64,000 bases of DNA from positions 15,782,324-15,846,323 of the forward strand of contig CM039182.1 of NCBI GenBank assembly GCA_008360975.2. The letters run 5' to 3'. Positions 49,545 to 63,451 of the stretch are shown here, one piece after another. Within the stretch, counting starts at the first letter, position 1. Every line of letters starts with the position of its first letter. The notes under the pieces were generated by a model, which was given only the letters and a program-made list of their open reading frames with translations, was not told where the DNA came from and did not search any database. This stretch comes from Lichenostomus cassidix (lineage: Eukaryota; Chordata; Aves; Passeriformes; Meliphagidae). Both the position numbers and the translations under genes were made by a program.

Positions 49545-52500
49545 AGTGAAGAAGTTATTTTTTAATCCAAACCTTTATTCCTAGGACCACGTCCAGACAT
49601 GATATTTTGCAGCTAACTGAAGTTTTCATTATTATTTGAGTTTCTTGTCCTGTACACGTGGCTGGGAAGCTCTTCACTTCATTGTCCCTGCAGTCACCTT
49701 GGTCAGGAAGTCTGTTGCACACTCCTAATCCTACATGGTTGTTGTCTGCCTGTTAAATAATCAGTTTCCAATCAGGAAAAGTCTTAATACTAATATTCAT
49801 AATAAGCATGTGGCTTAAAGGTTGTTCTAATACCCAAAACAGCTGATAAGATAGGAACTTACAAACCTATGAAAGAAGACACATAATAATTTCTTTTTGG
49901 TACATGGTGAATGTGGCAAAGGGTTGCAGTGGGAATGGCCATTTGGAAGAGGTTGGGCTCTCTGTCTCTGGGAATATCTCCAGCAGATGGAGTGCCTTCT
50001 AAATTTGGGCTTCACTGTGAATGCATGGGCATTAGAAAGAAATTCAGCACAAAGAATGTGACATTCTTTTCTCCTTCATGATCATAGTTTATTTCATCCA
50101 CCAACAGACTTGGCAAATGACCCTTGTTTCTTTGTCCAACAGCGGGCCTATGCCAGGTTTTCTGTAATTTGACTTTGGTTGAAGCATGTTCCTTACTAGG
50201 TGGCCATGGCAGCATGATAACAAACATTGTGCATCATTAGGTCTTCCCTCATAAAAGCTGCACCACATCAGTGTTTGGGAAGGATTTGCAGTAGTGTGGT
50301 TGAATAGCTGTCTTGCACTTTCATCAGGTTTCTCTTGCTAGAGAGAAAGTATTAGAGTATGCTAATATTTTGAAACATTCTGTTGAGACATGCTGATAAT
50401 CTATTGCACTTCCCTTTTAAGAAAAGATGTAGTAGTCAGTTCTTCTTATTATCAAGTCTATGATAAAAAATTACAGTGATTATATATTTGTATAATCCCT
50501 TTCTCCTGCATGTTATCTGTAAAATTTGTAGGATCTTTGACATCCAGTGAAGTGCAGCTCTCTGAGGTAAAAGCCAGAAGCCATCAATCTTGAAAACCAG
50601 TTTAGAAGACAAAGCAAGGCAGAACACAATCTCCATATGAAAGTGAAGCCAAAACATAGGTGGACGCAGTCAAAATGTACTGATGCTAATAATACCCTTC
50701 TACTGTTAAAAAATTGCAATGGGAATCTACAGCTCATGTTTATAATCTTTTTCCTTACTTCTCATCTGATACAAAACAGTGCCAGTAAATGAGCAAATCT
50801 CCTTAATATCAAGCTGTGGTACTGATTTCCTATTATTTTTATATTTCCACTGCGTGAATGCCTGGAGACTTTCATTAGAACAGAGCCCAACTGTATTCAT
50901 TTCTGCAAAATCACAGGCTTCTGAAATTGTTGAAAGAGAAAACTATCCCTACTTATTCAGGCAGGATTTTTTCCTATAACAGTTTCTGTAGTGATATCTA
51001 TCTTATGATAGTGATCAGGCTACGTGTCCTGCATAGCAACATTAAATATAATCTGCTGTCATCTCCTCATGACAACATGTAAGCTAAAACACTTGCAAAT
51101 AAACCAAAATATTTTCTTCTGGATCAGGAGTTTGAATTAGATGACTGCATTTTCCTGGCATGAGAGGATTATTCCTTGTCTTTCACCTAATCCTCCTCTG
51201 TTATACAATATATATAGTTACACATAGTTTTTTGTTTCCCATGAGTTTGAAAAGATTACTTTTCCACTGGGTTTCCTGCATCCCTGTAATACTTCCCCTT
51301 GATTCTCTGGTTTCGTCTGCTCAACTCTGTTTATGGAGCGTCCAGTAACCCGAATGAAGTTACAGTTTTTAGATCTGTCATTGAGTCTTTGGATAGACTA
51401 CTAGAGGCCCCAAGGTCTTGTATTCAACCCTCAAGGTCTTTTGTTCCATCATCTGCCATCCATTGTGTCAAAGTAGTTTTTCCCACAGGCATTTCAATCA
51501 TGAAGTGATACTTAGCATTTGCTAAGGACTTTAAAGCCTTTGGTTTCCATTTGTCACTTGAGCTTTCCACCTCAGGTCCTAGAAGAGCACTGAACTCTGA
51601 AGCACTTTTGCAGATCTGGTATATATTTGATCCTTTGATCTTAAGAATCCTTTGGATTCGCTGTTGTTTTGACAAGATAATACAGGTTTAAATCACCTCC
51701 ATTACAATTTGAGTCGGTGAGGCACAGTACGTTCCCCCCTATTCTGAAGTCCCATGATAGAAGTAATTTCCTGTTTTCTGTGGCCTTTGTGTAATCTGTG
51801 CACCCTCAAACAAAATCATTTTTCAAGATGCAATACCTGTGTCCCTGTCTTGACTAATACTTGACAATGCACAAATACCTATTACTATTGCATTTCAGCA
51901 AACATGTTATTAGGCATTTCCATGGGTAGTCAGGGATCTGGACTTCTGTGAGTTTGTTGTTTGTTTGTTTAGCTGTTGGTTTTTCCATGACTCTCATGTC
52001 CATAGTGTTATTAGTTACTAGTGGACAACTCAGAGGTGCTTTTTCATCTTTATTGCTGAGTATAGACAGTTATGATGACTTCAGATTTTAGCTTTTTCTC
52101 AGCTCCTGTTAAGATCAGTGAAATTAATCTCATTTTCATTGAAATGTCAGCATGATAAAGTTAATATAGATTTTTTTACTTGCACATTATTTCTGAGCTT
52201 TACAGTCTGTTTCAATACATTTACATGCAAGTGTAGATTGTGAAATTAGAGAAATTCCTCAAATGGTATTAAGAAATTATTAGATTTTTTCCCTATAGGG
52301 GCAAAAACCCTTTGATGTTAAATTGCCTTCCAGGAACCTGGCAACTTTTTATAGAGCTATTTAACCATGAGTTTTTGTTATTTTGAATCTATGTATGTCA
52401 CAATATCTGAATGCAGAAATTGAGCAGGAGAGAATGTAAACTGTCACCAGTTCAGTACCAGACCTCTTGTTTTTATTCACTACCCAGTTATACAGGGTTT

Positions 52501-55500
52501 GGTCCTGCTCCTGCAAAACTACTAATCTCACAATGATTTCTGTATAAGCAGAACTAATCCATAATGGTTTCCTCTCATAAATCATGCACTCTACTTCCTT
52601 CACACTTTGCAGTGATTTCTTGAACAGAATTGCTGGGTGGTTTCAGTCTTCTGCTGGTTTTGCCTCTTCCCTATTTTTTAATTTGATCTCAACTGTGATT
52701 TCTTGGTGCATCACCTTACATAGTTTGTTTTTTAAGACTCACTGAACAAGCAACTGCAAGCATATATTTTCCATAAGTTTTTATTCATTTAAGCTGATTT
52801 GGTGTGTTGTGTTGAGTGGAGAATGTTCAGAGCTATATAAAAGGAAGTATTTTTATGTGATGTTTTGCTTTTCAGATTGTGTTCATGGACTTGTGTAGGC
52901 AGAAATGGCTGGAGACTAATTTATTAATGATAACCAACAGTCAGCATCTTCAGCTATGTGAGATACTCCAATATTTTCCTGTACTTTTCTGGGAAGGATG
53001 ATGTAATTTATCAGAAAATATCAGCTTCTTATTACAAAGAAACATGAACATGGTAAAGAATTAGTGTAGAGCTGTTCTCAAGGAAGTCTTGACAGAGTTC
53101 ACCTAGATGAAGGGATCTTGGAAACAAGGAGAGCTGTGATCAGAGGTCAGGATAAAAGAGTGATTGTGGAGATCAATTTGTGGAGGACAGAGGAGGCTAG
53201 TCAGGAAACCAGAGGATGCTTTTCAGCCAAATCTAAGCAACAGCCTAACTTTTGGCCAAATAAAGAAAAACAGGTTCTATACTAGTACCTTTTATATACA
53301 TGTACAAACCAACAGCTCTTAAAATTGGTTAGAGCTTATTATGTTACACTTCCTGTTCAATGTAAACAATCTATCCCTGAGCATGACTACAGGATGTGTC
53401 ATGATATACGACTTCCCATACCAACAACAGGTGTACCACTGTGGCTGAGTACACACAGACAAGGCTCTGTTACATAGTTAGGTAACACCATGGTGATTTG
53501 GTGACCAGGGTGCAATTTTGAAGCAGTTAGTTGGATAACCTATAAAAATTAAATTATATATTTATACTATCATTACCTTCCTTTCTTCATCTGTAAATTC
53601 AGTACAAGAAAATAAGCTCCTTTACGGAACATTTCTAGTGACGGAAAGCATCATGAAAGAGCTAGACATTGCTACAGAACCAAACTGTGAGGCAGAAACA
53701 GTGTGAAACTTTAGCTCTGTGTGCCGCATTGTGTCTTAAAAGGACTACAAAAGAAAAGAAAGTTGATATTAGAAAACTTCCTTTTGACCTTTAGACACCA
53801 TAAGACTTCTGCTTGTAGGGTACATCAGCAGACTGGCCGACATGGGAAAAGCAATTCCTGTATGACAGACATAAGCAGTACTGTCCACAACTTCACAGCT
53901 TCCTTTTATTCTAAAGTTCCATTGCCTGCTGAGATCATATTCCAGTCAAATTCCATCAGGTCCTACCTCTTCCTTAGCCCAAGCGGAAGGCATGGCTCTG
54001 CTGTGCTGCCTGTAACATCTGAGGAACACCAAAAGGAGATTGTACATGGTCTCTATGCTTTGGGAGCAGACAGTGTAGGGGTACACTGCTGGATGTTATT
54101 ACTACCAGGGAGACAGGGCAGCCCCTGCCAGCCATTCCCTCACTAATTCCATGGAATTGCAATAGATTATCTGCACAAGCCAGTGTAACCACAAGACTAT
54201 ACTAGCAACATAGAAAAGGTTCATTTTTTCCCCCACAGCTTCCATGGAAAGGCCCTTCCACTGGGATGAAGGATCAGGCTGAATGCAGGTTTCTGGTTTT
54301 GTCCTTTCAATAAAGAAAATTGAAGGAGTTTTTCTTTGTCTCATAGATATATGCTAAATAAAGATGTAGCTATTGGTAAAAATATCCTATTGATTCAACT
54401 GGTATAAACAAAATGCTGCTGCTTTCTTAATCAGATGCATCATGAAAGGAGCTGGCATGCTCTGCCTGGATGTTACAGGGAACTACAGGCTTTGAAGGGT
54501 TATAGACTCTAAAGCCAAAACTAAATTAATTATTAACTTGTAAAAGAGATTGATTATGTCCAGGGCAAAAGTTGAGATTATAACCATCTCTAATTTAGGA
54601 AGCATGTAATGTTATTATTCTCTCACCTCTCAAAATGAAGGCCTCCTTCCTAATCCATTAATACTCAGCAGCACTTTTTCAGGAAAGAAATATACTTGTC
54701 AATACAACAAATGAGTTACAGGATTGAGGGGCTACAACATGATGAAAAGAGTTTGCATAGCTTCTACAATCTTGTTTTGACTACAGCTAAGGGGTGGCTT
54801 TATCATCTACCCAAACACAGCACAGGCACCCATGGAGCATGCCACAGGCTGCAAAAGCCTGTCAAGACCACGCTGCTGTCAAAAGCAGGACTTTTTCTTT
54901 GTTCCCACTCACAGCTACATGCCCCCACTGCCCCCTGACCATGAGCAGTGGGAAAGCTCCAACTCCTAACTGAAAGCAAACTGTGCAGAAGGAAGGTTTC
55001 TGTCAGGTCACCGAGTTGCTGTCACTTCCCTGTGACTGCACTATATGGGCAGAGCTGGCACAGGTGAAGGGACAGGAGAATGAAACCACAGGGGTCCTCC
55101 TACAGTCTTAGGTCCACTTGAGTCACTCCTGCAGTTCCTACTCAGTGTGAATTTAGACAATTTCAGGTTATGCAAACAACAAGAAATTGATAAGCTTTAT
55201 GTTTATTAGAAAATGCCTTATTTTCTATAGCAATCTTCTATAAAAGTAACTTGCACTTCTCCATCTTAATTATGTCAATGAAGCAGAAAAAAAAGGACTT
55301 TTTATCTGTACCAATTTTCTTCCATTTCCATTTAGTTTTATTTCTGGGAAAACTTTTGAAAATACTTGTTCAAGCAAATAGGTACCACCAAGATCTATCT
55401 TGATTCATAAACAGAACTTGAAAGTCAGAAACTGGCTTGTAACAAAGAATATAGCCATCTGCTTCGAGTACCACTATTTTAGATTCTGCAGACAACTGAT

Positions 55501-56272
55501 GAAACCAACTTTTTTTAATGGGAGATAATAATTCAAACACACAAGGGTAATTTCAGTCTAGAAATTCCACCCACCAACACTATGGAAACAGCATGCAAAA
55601 TTGCAAACATTACATCATCAAAACTACATTGCCTCATAATACCCTTGTGTACATGAAACAGGAACTAGCAGCTTTGGATAGTGGTTGACATCTTCTCCAG
55701 ACATCATATACAATATTGGGCTCAATGCAGTGTCCTGGGAGTTCATAACAAGCAGATAATGAATTCACAAGTGATACAATCTTCCATTGTTATCCAATTA
55801 CTTTGGGGTTATATACAACTCCAAGCTTCTTGTCTCATTTAATTTTTCTTGAAGTGGTGGTGTGTAGATTGATACCATTCAAGTTGAAACAGGACTGTTT
55901 CAACTGTTTAGGGAAAGAAAGAAAAGTTTTTATAAAAATTGTCCTAAGACTGATAAAATCTGGTGACTTGCTAAGAACACAGTATCTTCTCACCACTGTG
56001 AACTAGATCATTAATTATTGTTTCGCTAAAAGATGTCACAATAAGAATTTCACATTGAATATTTAAATATTTCAAGATTAGGAGGCACCCAGAATTCAGC
56101 AAGTTTGAACTAATAAGCTTTCTGTAAAGGATCACAGATTATTTTCTGCTACAGCAGGACTCAAGAAGTATTAAAGTATAGAAATTGCTTAAACTTTTGG
56201 AACTCTTGAGGGAAAAACTGAGGAATGGACAACAAGTAAAATAAACATTGTCATCTTCTGGTTGTGTCATGT
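49545..56272. other. Intergenic, nothing firmly identified
   Basis: Several frames of 70-141 codons exist, including a Lys/Ser-rich 83-codon one on the minus strand at 51424-51675. None shows a known domain or flanking splice support. Confidence 0.5.
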
Positions 56273-56286
56273 TTTATTTATTGTTT

Positions 56287-56379
56287 TTACAGCTCTTGGA
56301 CTTTGCACTTTTCTTCCAAAACTGGTTCAACATGCGTATTGATCATGCCACGGATAAGATCTCTGAGATGGGACATGGT
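56287..56379 (-). CDS. Candidate terminal coding exon, gene unknown
   Basis: On the minus strand, the acceptor TTTATATACAG is followed by 30 sense codons and a TAA. The peptide starts TMSHLRDLIRGMINTHVEPV and is mixed-charge and helix-like. Two overlapping AATAAA signals (56273-56282) lie four bases beyond the stop. This is the layout of a last exon with a very short 3' UTR. I do not recognise the protein and found no convincing upstream exon before the window ends. The plus strand is also open here (cag at 56290-56292, GT at 56397), so a non-coding exon or chance remains possible. Confidence 0.25.
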   Translation of the reverse strand, partial: TMSHLRDLIRGMINTHVEPVLEEKCKVQEL

Positions 56380-56611
56380 CTGTATATAAATTTTAAGTAA
56401 GCAGTCAAGGGCTGGATGGACCTTTTTCCATTAAATGCAACACAAAATATTTCAGTAAAAATGCATGGGATTTTCTTCTTAATTCTGTAAAGTCTGTGCT
56501 ACATCCTTTTATCGAAAACATTGTAATGCAGCTTTTTCTATGCTATCCTTAAAAAGTCTGACTCTTTAGTCCTAGTCTGTGAACCTTTCACTTTATAAAC
56601 AGTATCATCCC

Positions 56612-56630
56612 TTTTTTTTTTTTTTTTTTT
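56612..56630. repeat. T19 homopolymer
   Basis: Nineteen consecutive T. No adjoining retroelement was recognised, so it may be a simple tract or the A-tail of an old minus-strand retrocopy. Confidence 0.9.
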
Positions 56631-59600
56631 AATGTGTCTCATCTGAAATGTGGCTGCCCAGCACATCCCCTTCCATCACAGCAAGGGGTGTGTATACGTG
56701 TGTTGGTGAAGAAACCTGACCACGGACTGTCTGTGTACTCAGCATTCCATCTAGTGAAAAACAGAACATGATAGGTTCATAAATTGTTTCCTATGACCTA
56801 AACTGATCTGTCTAAAGTCTGCTCTTTGGGATTGTGTTGTAACTGCTGTCTAGAAGCTTCTTTCCTGGTTGCTTCCTCTCAGCCCTGGCACAAGCCCCAT
56901 CTCCTAACAAGTGTCTTTCCAGCAGAGAAGCACTTAAGGGTCTTTCACCTTTTGCTCTCAACTTCACGCTGAGCACAGGAGGTTGGAGGAGGCTGCTAAG
57001 GGGCACTAAGTCTTCTCCCTAGCTGTGTCCTTGTCCCCTCAGTGCTCCCACTGGCTGAGATCTGGGGAAAATCAGTGACTCTGCAGTGCATCATGACATT
57101 CTGGTGCAATGCAGCTATGTAAGTCTAATCCTGTGTAATGTAGTTCATCTTTTGTTCTGCAAATCATGCTAGCCTCCTGCAGACATGGCATACTCACAGT
57201 GTGAGTACAGATAACCTCTGAACTCATTTGCCAGGATATGTGCCTGGTTTCACACTGGCAGAAGCTTGGATTTACTGATGCTAAGGAGTTACTAAACAGC
57301 AGCTGAAGAGGCTACTGGAGCAGCCACAAGACCTGTCTGCTCCCATGTGGAGGTTACATTTATCTGCACTGCACAGGGGCTTACCAGACAACCTGTAATG
57401 CCTGAGTCCAGATGGCTAATTGTCTCCTGCTGCAATCTCAGCCTGTGTTTCCACAGATCAAATTTTTTCTCTTTATTAAGCATTCAACCCTATGGGCAAA
57501 AATTCCAAATGTTCTTTATGCTTGTGCTGGGCCCTCTGCCTTATGGAAATTCATGATGCATTATAGAATTACTAGCGGAAACCATCCAGAATCAACAGGA
57601 ATGACAGGTGAAACTCACAGTTTCCCTTGTTTTACTGCTTTTCTGTGATCTCTGCTTGCTTTGATAATTAGCATTGCTATTGATCTCTCGCTGGCTAGCA
57701 AGGAGAAAATGCTCTTGGAGCTGTCAGCTTCTAGCAATGTATTTGACAGTCTGCAAAAAAAGTTTTGCAAATAGAGCAAACCTACTGGGTTTGGGGTTTC
57801 TAATTTTTTTTTCAGTGATACTAGTCCATACCCCATCAGTATGGCAACAGTAGGAAAATGGTAATGAAAATACAAGGAAAGTGCACATTGACTGGACATT
57901 AGTACGGAAATAATTTTTAGTTCACTTACTTTTTCTGTAATCCTACTTTTGAGGTCATCAGCTGGCAGCAAAGGGCTCTGCTGCTGACCTGGCAGGAGCA
58001 GCATGGCTGATGACAGTGAAGTGCTGGCACTCAGCTGCAGTTGGTGCTGAATTCACCTCTGCAGCACCCAATGGTGGGACCCCTCACTGCTCACATAATT
58101 CTGGTTACCAGATAAACTTTGCCAGGTTCTTCTCCCTGCAGAAAGGAACAAGCTAATTTGAAGTGTGTGCACTGACTACTTTTACCCCAGGTTTTCCTTC
58201 TTGCTATCTCTCTGGAAACTCAGAAAGTCAAATGACAAGGCATAAGCCTTGAAGGATTGGAAATTCAAAGGACTGTCTGTCCCTAGGAGTCTCTGTTCTC
58301 CAGACCCCATAATCTGTGTGGGAAGAAGCTGCTCACAGCACCTACACTCTGTGCAGGCTGTAAAGCAAGTGCCATGAAAGCAGGAAGGTGCTGTCAGAGC
58401 ATGTTTTCAATGAAGGTTTTTTGTATCTTCATGGGTCCCAGGACCTTACTCAGTATCTCCCATTTCTTCCCTACATCTGCTTGCTGAAACAAGCAAGCTG
58501 AAAACATGTCTCATTATCACAACCCTTAATATATTTTCAGTATAAGGTAATATTATTGAAGTTGGTGCACTGAAGAGAAGAGGAACATAGGAGCCATTTT
58601 GTATCATCCATAGCAAACTGAGAGGAGTACTCAGCTGGGTTATTGAGGACTTTTGCTTTCCTTGAGTTGCAGTGTCTTAAACAGTTCCTTCCTCCACAAT
58701 CTCTTTTGATCCACCTCCCCAGCTACATTTTGGTGGTAAGAGTTCATGGTTCATGCCTTTCAGGTGACTGAAAGAAATGAGGAGAAGCCTATGGAGTTGG
58801 GAAGGAGAAGCCAGACAGATTTTCACTGCCCTTTTTTAAAGTGATACTTCCATTGTGTACTTTGAACATTGAAAAGGCTATTTAATGTCTCAAATCTGCT
58901 CAAAACAGCAACATATAGCTAGTACAGAAAAAGAATAGTTTTAGCCATAAACAGCTGTCATATATTATAATATTTACCATCATATATCATAATCTTACCT
59001 CTTAAGATCAAATTAATAGAAAAGCCTAGGAGCATCATAGAAATCCTTTTCCCACAGTACCAGGAAAATTGCTACTAGATGTGTGCTTCAGAAGGGTTTG
59101 CAGATTATCAGCTCCAGTGTGTGACAGACAAACAGTGCTTACCAGAGGAGGCTTCCCCGTCAGAGTGGCCAGCTGTGGGGTTAGGGCTGATTTTGCCTTC
59201 TGCTGTAGACTTTGTATCAAAGATGTTCTGGTAAGGAATGAGTTCCTGCTGTTGTCAGTCAGTCCCAGAGCCCTTGATAGCTTTGACAGCTTGCTGATGT
59301 CAGCTTTAAAATGTGACATGAGGGTGATTCTTCAAATTCTCCATCCTGTTCCAATGCAAACAGGTGGCTTCAAAGCAGCCAGAGGTCTGGTTTTGTATTT
59401 GACTTTCTCTTAGCATGAGAGAGCCCTCATGTGTACCAGGTGTGACATTCCTTAGCATTTCCTTTCACAACTTCCGTGGTTCTTCACAAAGACATCCTGA
59501 ATATCCATTTTTTCCAGAAAGCCCAATGTGCCAGACCCCTGCATTGCCATCAGTGGAGATAAGTGGCATGGCATTCCTTAACAGTGCTCACTGAAAGGTT

Positions 59601-59707
59601 CAAGTGTGCTCTGATACAGCCCTACGAGTGCCACTGCAAACAGACTGATCCTAACCATGCACCAGCATTTAAGTAGGAGCTGTCATCTGGTCAGCCTCAC
59701 CTCAGCA

Positions 59708-59757
59708 ATCCTGGTGGGGCCCTTCCAGCTCAGAATATTCTGAGTGATTCTGTGATC
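59708..59757 (+). repeat. Short CR1 3'-terminal fragment
   Basis: GGGGCCCTTCCAGCTCAGAA followed by TATTCTGAGTGATTCTGTGA matches a CR1 3' end and tail. Sequence upstream is too diverged to assign. Confidence 0.6.
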
Positions 59758-61360
59758 ATACCTCGGTGCAGTGCTGGGCACAGAGGGTGAACACATGGGC
59801 AGTCCTTGCCCACTATTGGCAGGGTGAAGCAGCAGCTGGAAATGCATCTCCTGAGCCAGGAAAGCTGCAGTGGCCTTAATGTGCTTTGAAAGAGCCCCAT
59901 TAAACACCTACTGCCTTGCCAGCTAATGGCAGGGTAGGACTGTGGGGTTATTTCAACACAGCAAAACTAAGCTGAGTAAATCCTCTGCCACCCACCTAGG
60001 AGAGCTGAGAAGGCTGGTTTTTGAGCTATGCCCCAAAGAAATAATAAAAAATCACACCTGTGGAAAGGTATAATGGATTTACTCATGACTGACCTGTTTT
60101 GATGCAGCAACTGTTTGCATGAGTTTTTAATTGTTGCAGACACTAATCAAGCCCCAACATTCACAATTTCTTGCAGACTTTGTAATCAGGTTGTAGAAGT
60201 AGCTAGCTCTGTACCCTTGGTTTTCTCAGGCAACATATGGAATTATAACAAAGAGAATGTTGCTGATAAAATCTAAGGCATGATGAACTTGGAACATTCT
60301 ATGTAAATGTTTGTAGATAGAGAGATATTGGTGTGCAGCAGGAAAAAATTGCTTTCTACTGCTTAATTTTTTTAAATAGAAATAAAAGCAGCATTGATAC
60401 AGAAAGGAAAATTACAGATAGGTCCTTATTTTTTTTTTCTTAATACTCCAGCATGTTTATCCTTTAAATAGTTCTTGATATTGAACCGGAGAGGACCGAA
60501 GGATCAAACTGTTGAATCAATTCTGTACAGACAAACCTTCTTTTATCATTAAATATAGTTAGTTTGCTTTTCACAGAAACTACTTCTATCTATTTGAAGG
60601 GTATTTTTTTCACTATTTCAGCTCCCCTATAAGTCAACTTTATTTAACCAGTATTACTAGTATTCTGCTAGTTCTACAGCTGGCCGTGGTGTCTTTTCAG
60701 CAATACCAGGACACTGCACCATTTTATTTTGGATGGACCAGCATGAAGAAAAGGTCTAAACCAAATGAAACGTTTTGGATTTTAGTGTCTGACCACAACT
60801 CCTATAGCTATCATAAATTTGTGATCTTGTAAGAAACAACTGGTGCAATAACACTTAAATAAGTTAGAGAGGGAAAATATTGATGCAGTTTGAGTCTTAG
60901 AAAAGAAGATGTGAAAATTGTCCTGGAATTGTATACAGTGCCAGGGTATTTGTTGTTTTCCAAGTGGGGACCATATGTAAGATGCAATAAATGTTCTTCC
61001 AGTCTCTGATGGAATCTGAGTTTTGTCTGTAATAATTGAACAGATGCCTTTCAGGATGTCTATAGAAGAATAACAACTCAATTTTCTGACACTGTAAGGC
61101 AATATACTCAGACCTTTGGGATTACAGGAATATATTCATTTCAAGCAGGACCTTTTAAATCACAGAAGTTCAGAGAGCCTTGAAACAGGAAGACATGGAC
61201 ACCAGAGCAGAATTTGCCCTGTCAGTACAGTCAATTAATCCAGTGTCATAAAAGCTCTTATTTCTTTTCACTGACTTTAGAGGATGACTAGCACAAATAC
61301 AGGCACTTACACCAGAGATGTTAAATCAAATCCAGCCCAACTGCACTCACTGCTTGGCCA

Positions 61361-61390
61361 GTTAGGGCCAACTAGGGCCAACTAGGGCCA
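61361..61390. repeat. 10-base tandem repeat, three copies
   Basis: The unit is ACTAGGGCCA, with the first copy starting GT. The direct flanks TTGGCCA and AGCATGG continue the theme weakly. Confidence 0.85.
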
Positions 61391-63401
61391 AGCATGGTGT
61401 GAACAGCCCCAAACCAGCACTCCAGCCAGGTACTCACAAGCCGTGCCTGTGACCTGAAGAGAGGCTGTGGCAGCCTTTGAGTGGAGTCACAAGCCTGAAA
61501 GAAAGGCAGTTGTTCTGCTGATATTTTGTGATTCTGAACCTGACAGTGCAGATGGAAAAGTTGAGTACTGCAGCTCTGATCCTGCAGGAGATGGTTACCC
61601 TCATCAAACACACTTGCTTCAGCTAGAATGGAAATTTCATGGCTATCCCAGGAAACAAAGGGCTCTCATTAGATCTCATTGTTGTCCACTTTGTTCCTGA
61701 ATACTTTTGTAGTTGTATATTAAATGGAAAGATAAAAACAGTGACACCAAGATGTGGAAGGAAGCTGCTGTATAAAGGAAAATGTCTCTTCGTTAAAATA
61801 TTCACACAAAGAAAGGGGAGGGAGGAACTTGAAAGCACCCAAGATACACTGTATGTAGGATAATGAGACATAAATGGAAGAAAGAAAAGCCAAAGCTATT
61901 AAATTATGTTTTGTCTGTCCTTGATGTTAAAAATTGTTATTATTCGGCAGAGCCCAGTCCATGTTTGTTTTGTTTTAATGTCTGGAATATTTTGCATTTC
62001 ACCCTAATAATCCACTCTGTTCTAAATGTTTATACAGCATGATTTACTACAATGTGGATGTGTAATTATAGTGATGATTAGACAAAACATCTTTGACAAG
62101 AAAGGAAAACAGTAGTTAATAATGTTTTCCATCTGTTTGGTAAAACCTCACTTAAAAAGAAAGAGCCCCTTGGCATATAGCAGGGTCCAAGGCAACACCT
62201 ATGTGAGTACATGACAGCGATATAAATGCCTAATGAATTCATTCTGATCATTGCTCACACATTTTTGAAAGCACTACCATCTGTTTTATACATAAATATT
62301 GCAGTAATTAATGTCAGCACATGTTTATATTATATCATTTCCAGAGTCTTATTTTAGAGTTAAGACCTTTTTCTTTTCAGGCAGAATAACGGCATATTTT
62401 AAGCTATTGGCAGGAAATGCAATGTTATTAGGATAAAATGAGTGAATTTCAGTAATGGCTCGCGTCTTTATTGGAAAACTTTAGAGCATTTAATGCTTCT
62501 GTTCCTCATTAAAGGATAAATACTGGGTCAGTGCCTATGTATGGAAAGCCCAAAAGAAACTTAAGCACTGCTGAAAGAGGTAAAACTATAGCAAAAAATA
62601 CCATGAAACCTCTGAGCTCCTGAATTTGGTATTCTGCTCCCTGTGGCAGCCTCCTGATGACTGGGCATTGAGGGTTTATTAATGCCTCATATTGGGCACT
62701 CTGGTTCCAGATTAACAACTGGTTTAAATTAAATGGATGGGCTTGCTCTGATAAAGTTACATCCTTCCAGAGCCCTATTGTTTCTTGCTGTTTATCAGGT
62801 TTGGTGTTGATTTTGTCACCAACACATTTGCCTCATGAACATTACAAGAAAGAAGAATACTTTAATAAAGATATTTCTGCTCCTCCATCCAGAATCATAG
62901 CAATGGAGTCCACAAGAGTGCAAGGCAAAAGTATTAATCTGATTCTCATTTATGGCTTCTGCTTACATGGTGTGCAAGTCACAGGTGTGGTGAAAATCAG
63001 TTGAAGTCAGTTTAAAGAATTCTGCCGAATTCTTTGGACTTCAAATGAGGATTTATCTTTAACTGTGCTCCAAGAAAAATATGTCCCAGATGCACCAAAA
63101 AAAACCTGAATGACAGTCTTGAAACATAACCATTTTCATTGTGTTCATTATATCAATAACTTTCTCTCCTTTCCAGTCAAATTGAGTCACAGCTGAACTT
63201 TTCTTGTTCTTTTGCCAATACCCCATGCACCTGTACAGGGACCTGCTATTTGAAAATCTTTGCCTAGTGACTGACCTTGGTGAAATTTATTTCTGATATG
63301 ATTTCAGTTACATCTTTTTTTTCTTTCTAGATTCCATGCTGCTAGTTTCAACTTTCATTTGAGTATTGATACTGCACTTTAGCATGGCTTATTAGTATCT
63401 T

Positions 63402-63451
63402 AACTTTATTTGACTTTTATTTTATTTAATTCTTTTACTTTATTTTATTTG
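63402..63451. repeat. (TTTTA)n-like low-complexity tract
   Basis: Imperfect TTTTA/TTTAT units, AT-rich with no other visible content. Confidence 0.8.

Noticed and set aside
53721..54146. 141-codon plus-strand frame
   Set aside because: There is no domain resemblance, and the composition changes abruptly along it; chance length.
57690..57774. Plus-strand segment reading LASKEKMLLELSASSNVFDS after an AG
   Set aside because: It ends in a stop with no poly(A) signal nearby, and the acceptor pyrimidine tract is weak.
58990..59040. Minus-strand donor-like AAGAG|GTAAGATT, a possible exon upstream of the orphan exon
   Set aside because: The sequence before the donor has no protein-like frame and no good acceptor, so it does not support linking to 56287-56379.
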